This document shows, one piece after another, positions 8,520 through 14,475 of a stretch of 37,996 bases of DNA. Numbering within the stretch: the first letter of the stretch is position 1; the number at the start of each line of letters is the position of its first letter. The position numbers and the translations under genes are program-made. The notes under the pieces were generated by a model. That model searched no databases. It was not told the DNA's origin and saw only the letters and a program-made list of their open reading frames with translations. The stretch is from Pseudonocardia sp. KRD291 (GTDB taxonomy: Bacteria > Actinomycetota > Actinomycetes > Mycobacteriales > Pseudonocardiaceae), in assembly GCF_019263595.1 (NCBI RefSeq), contig NZ_JADQDD010000020.1, positions 1-37,996 of the forward strand. The letters are read 5' to 3'.

Positions 8520-8548
8520 ACCGTAAATGTCTGACTGTTTACGGACAA
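8520..8548 (-). promoter_or_regulatory. Promoter with GntR-type operator 1, upstream of the MFS gene
   Basis: On the minus strand, -35 TTGTCC (8548-8543), a 17-base spacer and -10 TACGGT (8525-8520). The operator AAATGTC-T-GACTGTT (8525-8539) fills the spacer. A second symmetry, CCGTAAA-N10-TTTACGG (8521-8544), surrounds it. The site lies between the divergent transporter and GntR genes, so the regulator could also control itself. Confidence 0.65.
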
Positions 8549-8636
8549 GGGCTGCCGGGGTCCCGCCGAGATCGGTGGGACGGCTGCGCGCGGGTACGCT
8601 GCGCGAGCCCTACACGACCGCTCCGGAGGTGATCCC

Positions 8637-9476
8637 ATGTCGCCCGGCCAGGAACCCGGCACCACGGACGCGGGGACGCCGGACGCGGACGCGCCCGACC
8701 GCCCGGCAGCGGACCGCCCGGCTGCGGGTCACGCGGCGCCGTCCGCCCGGTTACGGGTCCAGCGCGTCCGCCCGGCCTACCGGCAGGTCGCCGACGACCT
8801 CCGGGGGCAGATCATGCGCGGCGCCGTGGCCGCCGGGGAGCGGTTGCCCAGCGAGCCCGACCTCGCCGTCGCGTTCGGGGTCAGCCGCAGCACGGTGCGC
8901 GAGGCGTTGCGGGTACTGGCCAGCCAGCACCTGATCGAGACCCGGCGTGGGGTGCGCGGCGGGTCGTTCGTCGCCGCACCGGACCCGGCGCGGGTGGTGG
9001 AGGACGTCGGCGGCGCGCTCGGTGTCCTGGTCACCACGCCGCACCTGCGGATGGAGGACCTGCTCGAGGCCCGGCTGCTGCTCGAGCCGGCCGCCGCCCG
9101 GCTGGCCGCACAGCGCGCGGACCCCGAAACCGTCGAGGCGGTCCGGATCGCCGCGCAGGCCCCGCGGGACCCGGAGGACCCGACCGGGTTCGTCCCGCAC
9201 ATGGACTTCCACACCACGGTGCTGATGGCGACCGGGAACCTGATGTTCACGATGATGGGCCAGCCGGTGCACGACGTGCTGCGCACCCAGCTCGACCGCG
9301 ACCGGGTCGCCCGCAGCGAGTGGGACGAGGTCGACGAGTGCCACCGGGTGATCGCCGGGCACATCGCGGCCGGGGAGGACGCGGCGGCCGAGGAGGCCAT
9401 GCGCGGCCACCTGCTGGACCTGCGCGTGCTCTACCGCCGCGCGGCCCGCTGGCGGGGCCCGGACCGCAGCACCTGA
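8637..9476 (+). CDS. GntR family regulator, FadR/FCD subfamily
   Basis: A 279-residue DNA-binding regulator. After a disordered Pro/Asp/Ala-rich leader (about 1-40) comes the winged helix (about 43-108) with AYRQVADDLRGQIMRG, RLPSEPDLAVAFGVSRSTVREAL and RRGVRGGSF. The helical FCD ligand domain (about 135-265) follows. Candidate metal or ligand residues are His188, His192, His236 and His258; the first position is often Asp in relatives. FCD regulators usually bind an organic acid and then leave their operator. The ATG has a GGAGGT Shine-Dalgarno. The gene is divergent from the transporter and is the obvious reader of the three palindromes at 2393, 7037 and 8525. That link is inferred, since the proposed sites have the GTC-N-GAC core typical of this subfamily. 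Confidence 0.93.
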   Translation: MSPGQEPGTTDAGTPDADAPDRPAADRPAAGHAAPSARLRVQRVRPAYRQVADDLRGQIMRGAVAAGERLPSEPDLAVAFGVSRSTVREALRVLASQHLIETRRGVRGGSFVAAPDPARVVEDVGGALGVLVTTPHLRMEDLLEARLLLEPAAARLAAQRADPETVEAVRIAAQAPRDPEDPTGFVPHMDFHTTVLMATGNLMFTMMGQPVHDVLRTQLDRDRVARSEWDEVDECHRVIAGHIAAGEDAAAEEAMRGHLLDLRVLYRRAARWRGPDRST

Positions 9477-9510
9477 GCGGGCGGCCCGCCATGGACGGGC
9501 CCGCCGCTCA
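9474..9510. terminator. Bidirectional hairpin between convergent genes
   Basis: Arms 9474-9488 and 9496-9510 pair at 13 of 15 positions around a 7-base loop (CCATGGA). The arms contain the TGA stop of the GntR gene and the TGA stop of the reductase gene on the other strand. There is no U-tract, as is usual in actinomycetes. Confidence 0.55.
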
Positions 9511-10095
9511 CGCGTCGTTCAGCGACTTGCGGGGGATCTTCGGGTAGTCCGTGCCGACCAGCTCGCGGGGCATCCTGGCGGCGAACTCCACCACCGTCGC
9601 GGACAACCTCCGCAGCTGCTCCCGGATGCCGTCGTCGACGAGCTCGCCGCCGGCGAAGTGCCCGTTGTTGGCGTAGACGGCGCCGGGGACGGCGTAGGCG
9701 CGGAAGAACCCGACCAGCGGCTTGAGCTCGTGCTCGATCGCCAGGAAATGGTGGTCGGTGCCGCCGGTGGCGACCAGCCCGACCGGCTTGCCCTCCAGGG
9801 CGTCGTTCGGCAGCACGTCGAACAGGTTCTTCAACCGGCCGGTGTACCCGCCGCGGTACATCGGGGTCCCGACGATCAGCGCGTCGGCCGCGACGACCCG
9901 GTCGATGACCGCGCGCGTGTCGCCCTCGTAGGCCGCCGGGTCCCGGCCGTCGCTGAACACGACGTCGTGATCGCGCAGGTTCAGCACCTCGGCGGAGACG
10001 TCCGGGTACGACCCGGCGTGCTCGACGGCGATCTGCACCGCCATCAGGGTCTTCGACGCGACCGACGGACTTCCCGAGATACCCAGAACCTTCAT
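9508..10095 (-). CDS. NAD(P)H-dependent FMN reductase
   Basis: A 195-residue flavodoxin-fold reductase of the SsuE/MsuE type. The phosphate-binding loop GISGSPSVASKT is at the N-terminus. GTPMYRGGYTGRLKNLFD (about 80-98) and VATGGTDHHFLAIEHELKPL are family signatures. It reduces FMN with NAD(P)H, usually for a partner two-component monooxygenase. No oxygenase is adjacent, but the LLM protein at 1-984 lies at the far end of the nearby GntR-controlled operon and is a reasonable partner. It is convergent with the GntR gene and separated from it by a shared hairpin. I saw no copy of the GntR palindrome in front of it, so co-regulation is not supported by sequence. Confidence 0.9.
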   Translation of the reverse strand: MKVLGISGSPSVASKTLMAVQIAVEHAGSYPDVSAEVLNLRDHDVVFSDGRDPAAYEGDTRAVIDRVVAADALIVGTPMYRGGYTGRLKNLFDVLPNDALEGKPVGLVATGGTDHHFLAIEHELKPLVGFFRAYAVPGAVYANNGHFAGGELVDDGIREQLRRLSATVVEFAARMPRELVGTDYPKIPRKSLNDA

Positions 10096-10830
10096 CAGAG
10101 TGCGCGCGCTCCCCGCGTGTCGACCGTTGCACCGTGCCGCCCGGACGTTACAAGGCGAAGCCCGTCCGGTGCCCGTCTCACCCGGGCCGCCTCCGGGTGC
10201 CGCCTCCGGGTGCCGACTCCGGGTGGCGGGCACCTGATCCGGCTCCGCCTCGTTGTACCGGGTACGGGCCGCCGATCCGCGACCGCGAGATGAAACATCT
10301 CCGGGCTCCGGGACGACAGTCATTGTGGAGGGGCGCTCACGTATCGGCCCCGTGTCGCGGCCGAGACCGGGCCGCGATCTTCGGCGACCGCTCGCCGCGG
10401 GCAGCGATCCGCTCGACGGCCGCGCGGTTCGATCACGGGAACGTTGCGATCCACAGTTCATCCCTCCGCCGGGCAACCCCTGCGGGATCGGTCCCCCCGG
10501 TGTCGCACCACGAGCCCGGGCGCGGGTCCACCCTGGACCATCGGACGCCCGGCCCTTCCCCCGCAGGACGATCACCGGATCGGTGCCGGCGCGGCCCCGT
10601 CGAACCTCCTGCCCGCCACGGTGATCGCCGTCGCCGGACGAGCGGTACACCTGATCGGCTGCGCCGAAACAGGTGATTGTCGACCACGCTGCGTTCCGGA
10701 CAGCATTCGCGGCGTGATCACCGGATGGCTCGCCGCCGGTCCGCGCTCCACCGGAGCACCGCGTTCGCCGGACGGGGCCACACCCGGGGGTCACACGTCC
10801 GAGACAGGAACTGGGAAGGGAAGTGGATTC
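10096..10830. other. 735-bp stretch without a supported gene
   Basis: No reading frame here has convincing codon use or homology; the frames encode Arg/Pro/Ser-rich sequence. It holds a 13-bp tandem repeat (10187-10225) and presumably the promoters of the flanking reductase (minus strand) and secreted-protein (plus strand) genes. GC content is less strictly phased than in the genes. Confidence 0.6.
10187..10225 (+). repeat. Three tandem copies of a 13-bp unit
   Basis: The unit CCGCCTCCGGGTG occurs at 10187-10199 and 10200-10212. A third copy at 10213-10225 has a single C-to-A change. It lies upstream of the FMN reductase gene. It may be a slippage repeat or a protein-binding array; nothing shows which. 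Confidence 0.8.
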
Positions 10831-11088
10831 ATGAACAATCGCGTTCGGGTCGCCATCGGGGCCGCCGTCGTCGGAGCGGCCGGCCTGGGGATGTCGGGGA
10901 TGGCGCTGGCCGGTACGTCGTACGACGACGGCCACTCGTCCTCCGCCGGGCACGTCGCGACCTCAGCCACCCACGACGACGGCGGCGAGGGCCGGACCGG
11001 CCTCGTCGGCGGCGTTCTCGAGGGTGTCGGCGGGCTGCTCGGCGGCGTCTGGGAGGCCGCCGGACCGGTGGTCGACGGGCTGCTCTGA
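10831..11088 (+). CDS. Small secreted glycine-rich protein
   Basis: An 85-residue protein that I do not recognise. Residues 1-27 form a Sec-type signal peptide: a basic start (MNNRVR), a hydrophobic core, and a probable cleavage after MALA. The mature part starts with a short Asp/His/Ser-rich stretch (YDDGHSSS, ATHDDGGEG). It ends in a Gly-zipper-like amphipathic tail (GLVGGVLEGVGGLLGGVWE). It has no cysteine, so it is not a chaplin. The ATG has a GGGAAGGGAAG sequence upstream, and two perfect hairpins follow the stop. The tail could insert in a membrane or self-assemble in the envelope. The His/Asp segment might bind a metal. Both ideas are speculation from composition. Confidence 0.7.
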   Translation: MNNRVRVAIGAAVVGAAGLGMSGMALAGTSYDDGHSSSAGHVATSATHDDGGEGRTGLVGGVLEGVGGLLGGVWEAAGPVVDGLL

Positions 11089-11100
11089 TCGGGACCGGCC

Positions 11101-11133
11101 CGGGATCGACGTAAGGACAGTACGTCGATCCCG
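11101..11133 (+). terminator. Perfect 13-bp hairpin after the secreted protein
   Basis: Arms 11101-11113 and 11121-11133 are exactly complementary (CGGGATCGACGTA), with a 7-base loop. It starts 12 bases after the stop codon. Likely a U-less intrinsic terminator or an mRNA-stabilising stem. Confidence 0.7.
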
Positions 11134-11158
11134 AGCCGGCACCGCATTGTCCGCCCGT

Positions 11159-11191
11159 GGGTGCCGGCCCCCTGGGGAGGGGCCGGCACCC
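11159..11191 (+). terminator. Second perfect 13-bp hairpin
   Basis: Arms 11159-11171 and 11179-11191 (GGGTGCCGGCCCC and its complement) with a 7-base loop. It has the same geometry as the hairpin at 11101 but an unrelated stem sequence, and together they make a tandem terminator. From here to 11480 I see no gene or other clear signal. Confidence 0.65.
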
Positions 11192-11480
11192 GGCCGGGCT
11201 TCCGCGCACCGGTCGCCGACGCCGGGACGCGCCGCGTCACGAGGTGGGCGCGAACGCTCCGCGGACCGCGCGCGCGTGATCGACATGACGGCCTGAGAGC
11301 GGCCACACCTGTGCGGTGGGCCGGACCACGACTCGTCGGACCGGGTCTCGCGCTGCGCGCGGTGCCCGCCCCGGGAGGTCCGACGCCGGCCGGCCGAACG
11401 CCCCGGCCCGGCGGCGTCGTCATGTCGCCCCTCTCGCGGGCGAGCTCACCGCGGAGGGCCGTAGCTCCGATCTCCGGGCC

Positions 11481-12443
11481 TCAGCCGGCCAGTGCCCGGA
11501 CCGGCCCGGACAGCTCGGAGGCGAAGAAGTCGAAGAACCCGTCCGGGTCCGGCCCGGCGTTGATCAGCGCGAGACGGTCGTAGCCGGCCTCGGCGAACTG
11601 GCGGACGACGCCCATGTGCGACTCGACGTCGGGACCGGCGCCGAACACCTCCCGCATGTCGTCCTGGCGGACGAACGCGGTGGCGGCCTCGAAGTTGCGC
11701 ACGTTCGGCAGCTCGGACTGGATCTTCCAGCCGGTCGGTCCGAACCGGAACTTCTCGTGGGCGGAGTCGATCGCTGCCTGCTCGGTCGGCGCCCAGGCCA
11801 GTGGGACCTCGGCGTAGCGGGGCCCGGTCCCGCCGGCGCCGCGGTAGGCGTCGACGAGGTCGGTGCGCGGCTCGGTGACGAACAGCGCGTCACCGAGCTC
11901 GGCCGCGATCCGGGCGGCCCTCGGCCCACCGGCCGCGACCGCGATCAGCGGCGGGGTCTCGGGAAGGTCGAACACCTGCGCGTCCTCGATCCTCAGGTGG
12001 TTGCCGCGGTAGGTGCGGTAGCCGCCGGACCAGAGCAGCCGGATGATCTCCAGCGCCTCGCGGAGCATCTCGTGCCGGACGCCGACCACCGGCCACTCGG
12101 CGCCGGTGATGTGCTCGGAGAGCCGTTCGCCCGACCCGACGCCGAGGACGAACCGTCCGTCGGAGAGCAGCGCGGTCGTGGCCGCGGCCTGGGCGATGAT
12201 CGCCGGGTGGTAGCGGACGGTCGGGCAGGTCACTCCGGTCGCCAGCTCGATCCGCTCGGTCCGGGCCGCGATGGCGGCGAGCATCGACCAGGCGAAACCG
12301 GAGTGCCCGTGGCTGTCGAGCCAGGGATGGAAGTGGTCGCTGATCTCGACGAAGTCGAATCCGGCCTCCTCCGCCCGCACGGCCTGGCGGACCATCTCCT
12401 GCGGGGAGAAGGCCTCTGCGATCAACTTGAACCCGATCTGCAC
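11481..12443 (-). CDS. LLM-class, probably F420-dependent, oxidoreductase
   Basis: A 320-residue TIM-barrel oxidoreductase like the F420-dependent glucose-6-phosphate dehydrogenase-like group of actinomycetes. Recognisable parts are the N-terminal beta-strand MQIGFKLIAEAF, FVEISDHFHPWLDSHGHSGFAWS, ATGVTCPTVRYHPAIIAQAAATTALLSDGRF, and GVGSGERLSEHITG, the conserved flavin/F420-site loop. A hydride transfer to or from F420 is expected, with an unknown substrate. The gene stands alone: the secreted-protein gene is 390 bases away, and the upstream region to 12774 carries only the divergent STAS promoter. It is not closely related to the LLM protein at 1-984, and nothing links them functionally. 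Confidence 0.87.
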   Translation of the reverse strand: MQIGFKLIAEAFSPQEMVRQAVRAEEAGFDFVEISDHFHPWLDSHGHSGFAWSMLAAIAARTERIELATGVTCPTVRYHPAIIAQAAATTALLSDGRFVLGVGSGERLSEHITGAEWPVVGVRHEMLREALEIIRLLWSGGYRTYRGNHLRIEDAQVFDLPETPPLIAVAAGGPRAARIAAELGDALFVTEPRTDLVDAYRGAGGTGPRYAEVPLAWAPTEQAAIDSAHEKFRFGPTGWKIQSELPNVRNFEAATAFVRQDDMREVFGAGPDVESHMGVVRQFAEAGYDRLALINAGPDPDGFFDFFASELSGPVRALAG

Positions 12444-12648
12444 AACGCGTCCTCTCGTGGGTGGGCGTGCGGGGCGTACCCGGTGACGACCGCGGTCAGT
12501 CCTTCCCCGGGCCGGTCACCCGCGCCTTGCGCCACACGAGATCCTTCACACGCCCTGGTCTCCCCGGTGGCGCCCGGCGTGCACCTTGTGTGACGCGACA
12601 CCGCTCTGACGTGCACGGACGGCGGATCCGCAGCCCCGGAAGTGCCTG

Positions 12649-12676
12649 TGGACAGCAGCGACGGGATCGGTACGGT
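12649..12676 (+). promoter_or_regulatory. Candidate promoter of the STAS gene
   Basis: -35 TGGACA (12649-12654), a 16-base spacer and -10 TACGGT (12671-12676), about 100 bases before the STAS start. This predicts a leader of about 90 bases with nothing recognisable in it. The rest of the gap from 12444 shows no gene. Confidence 0.4.
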
Positions 12677-12774
12677 GGAGAAGTCCGCAAGTCAGCCGAG
12701 GTGCCCGGTGGGACGTACGCGATCGCGGTCGCGTGGAGCGCCGGCACCCGTCGTCTCCTCCGGAGGGCCGTGCC

Positions 12775-13191
12775 ATGGGCGGTGAGCCGCTGGTGAGTAC
12801 CGAGCAGCGCACCGGGACGACCTGGCCGCAGGCCGAGTCGCGGGTCCGCCTGGACGAGTCGGCGCCGCGGGCCGGCGTCCGGGTGCTCGCGGTGGCCGGC
12901 GAGATCGACCGCACGGAGGCCGAGGAGATCCTGGAGCGGCTGGTCGGGCTGCTCGGGGCTCCGGACGCGCAGCTGGTCGTGCTCGACCTCGCCGCCGTGC
13001 GTTTCATGGGCTCGCACGGCCTCACGACCGTGGTGCACGCCCAGCGGAGCGCCGCGTCGCTCGGCCGGACCCTGCGCGGCGTCACCGGCGCGGCGAACCG
13101 CGCGGTCTCGCGCCCGATCACGATGACCGGCCTGGACCGGGTCATCGACTGGTTCCCGAGCCTGAGCTCGGCGACCGCCACCGAGCGCTAG
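12775..13191 (+). CDS. STAS-domain protein (anti-sigma-factor antagonist-like)
   Basis: A 138-residue protein with one STAS domain (about residues 25-125), the fold of SpoIIAA/RsbV-type anti-anti-sigma factors. The beta-strand VLAVAGEIDRTEAEEILE and the core strand VVLDLAAVRFMGSHGL match the family. In SpoIIAA the motif is FMDSSGL and the second Ser is phosphorylated; here it reads FMGSHGL, so that Ser is replaced by His. It may therefore not be switched by a partner kinase in the usual way. The start ATG 12775 has GGAGG 8 bases upstream, whereas an in-frame GTG at 12733 has no such signal. No sigma or anti-sigma gene is adjacent. Its stop codon overlaps that of coxS on the opposite strand. 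Confidence 0.85.
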   Translation: MGGEPLVSTEQRTGTTWPQAESRVRLDESAPRAGVRVLAVAGEIDRTEAEEILERLVGLLGAPDAQLVVLDLAAVRFMGSHGLTTVVHAQRSAASLGRTLRGVTGAANRAVSRPITMTGLDRVIDWFPSLSSATATER

Positions 13192-13661
13192 GCGGGCGTG
13201 TCCCGGGCATTGCCGGCGGCCTCGACCGCGTCGACGATGCCCTGGTAGCCGGTGCAGCGGCAGATGTTGCCGGCCATCTCGGCGCGGATCGTCTCCCGGT
13301 CCGCACCCGGGTGGGTGTCCAACAGGTGCGCCGCGGTCATCAGCATGCCCGGCGTGCAGAAGCCGCACTGCAGGCCGTGGTGGGCGACGAACGCCTCCTG
13401 CAGCGGGTGCAGCGCGCCGTCGCCGTCCTGCAGTCCCTCCACGGTGGTCACCTCCGCGCCGTCGGCCTGCACCGCGAACATCAGGCAGGCCCGCGCCGGT
13501 GCGCCGTCGACGAGCACGGTGCACGCCCCGCAGACGCCGTGCTCGCAGCCCAGGTGGGTACCGGTGAGGCCGAGGTCCTCACGCAGCGCGTCGGCCAGCG
13601 TGCGGCGCGGCTCCACGTCGACGTGCGCCCGCTCACCGTTGACGATCAGGTGGACGTCCAT
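13188..13661 (-). CDS. Molybdenum hydroxylase small subunit, 2x[2Fe-2S] (CoxS-like)
   Basis: A 157-residue iron-sulfur subunit of the xanthine oxidase/CO dehydrogenase family. The plant-type ferredoxin cluster cysteines lie in GCEHGVCGACTVLVDG and ARAC (about residues 39-60). The second cluster is in LQCGFCTPGM and NICRCTGYQ (about 98-137). It passes electrons from the molybdenum cofactor in the large subunit to FAD in the medium subunit. The ATG is placed 1 base after the medium-subunit stop, whose last codons supply a GGAGTGAG ribosome-binding site. It is the last gene of the operon and converges on the STAS gene. Complete and typical in length. Confidence 0.96.
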   Translation of the reverse strand: MDVHLIVNGERAHVDVEPRRTLADALREDLGLTGTHLGCEHGVCGACTVLVDGAPARACLMFAVQADGAEVTTVEGLQDGDGALHPLQEAFVAHHGLQCGFCTPGMLMTAAHLLDTHPGADRETIRAEMAGNICRCTGYQGIVDAVEAAGNARDTPA

Positions 13662-13662
13662 C

Positions 13663-14475
13663 TCACTCCTCCACTCCCGTCCGCACGAGCGCCCGGCGGA
13701 CCATCTCGGCGGCCATCGCGCGCCGGAACGGAACGGACCCGTGCAGGTCGGCGGTCGGTTCGATCTCCTCCGACGCGGCCCGTGCCGCGTCGCGGGCGGA
13801 CCCGCCCCCGGCCAGGACCTCCTCCGCGGCGTGCGCGCGCATCGGCGCCGCGGACACCCCGCCCAGGGTGACCCGCAGCTCGTCGCCGAACTCGGTGACC
13901 ACGGCCGTGACCAGCGCGAAGTCGCCATGGCGGCGCGCGAACTCGGCGAACCCCCAGCGCGAGGGCCGCGGGAAACGCACCGAGGTGATCATCTCGTCGT
14001 CAGCGAGCGAGGTCGTCATCATGCCGGTGAACAGCTCCGCCGCGTCGAGCTCGCGGACCCCGTCCGGCCCGGCCACGGACACGGTCGCACCGGTCGCCAC
14101 GGCGACGACCGGCAGCTCCGCGGACGGGTCGGCGTGGGCGAGGCTGCCGCCCGTGGTGCCGCGGGTGCGGATCGCGGTGTGCCCGATCCAGCTCGCCGCC
14201 TCGGCCAGCAGCGGGTGGTCGGGCTGGGCCTGCAGAAGCGCGTGCCGGGCGAGCGCGCCGACCCGGACCGCGTCGCCGTCGGTCTCGACCGAGGACAGGC
14301 CGGGGACCCGGTTGACGTCGACGAGCACCGACGGCCGGGCCATCCGCATGGCCATCACCGGCACCAGGCTCTGCCCGCCGGCCAGGATCTTCCCGTCGCC
14401 GCCGGCCTGCCGCAGCGTCGTCACGACCTCGCCGACACCGGCCGGGCGGACGTAGTCGAACGGGGCGCACTTCAT
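13663..14475 (-). CDS. Molybdenum hydroxylase FAD subunit (CoxM-like)
   Basis: A 270-residue FAD-binding medium subunit of a molybdenum hydroxylase. The FAD-site motifs are both visible: KILAGGQSLVPVMAMRMARP (about 29-48) and TRGTTGGSLAHADPSAELP (about 103-121). The C-terminal CODH-flavoprotein domain follows (VTLGGVSAAPMRA). It reoxidises the iron-sulfur subunit and hands electrons to an external acceptor. Its ATG overlaps the large-subunit stop as ATGA. The transcribed gene order is large, medium, small, unlike the M-S-L order of classical cox operons. Confidence 0.96.
   Translation of the reverse strand: MKCAPFDYVRPAGVGEVVTTLRQAGGDGKILAGGQSLVPVMAMRMARPSVLVDVNRVPGLSSVETDGDAVRVGALARHALLQAQPDHPLLAEAASWIGHTAIRTRGTTGGSLAHADPSAELPVVAVATGATVSVAGPDGVRELDAAELFTGMMTTSLADDEMITSVRFPRPSRWGFAEFARRHGDFALVTAVVTEFGDELRVTLGGVSAAPMRAHAAEEVLAGGGSARDAARAASEEIEPTADLHGSVPFRRAMAAEMVRRALVRTGVEE

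Noticed and set aside
10831-11088. Considered a chaplin or a ribosomally made peptide precursor.
   Set aside because: No cysteines, no chaplin core motif and no modifying enzymes nearby. A Sec signal peptide with an unknown mature part is all that can be said.
12733-12774. GTG at 12733 as the STAS start.
   Set aside because: No Shine-Dalgarno. The ATG at 12775 has GGAGG at good spacing and keeps the full STAS domain.
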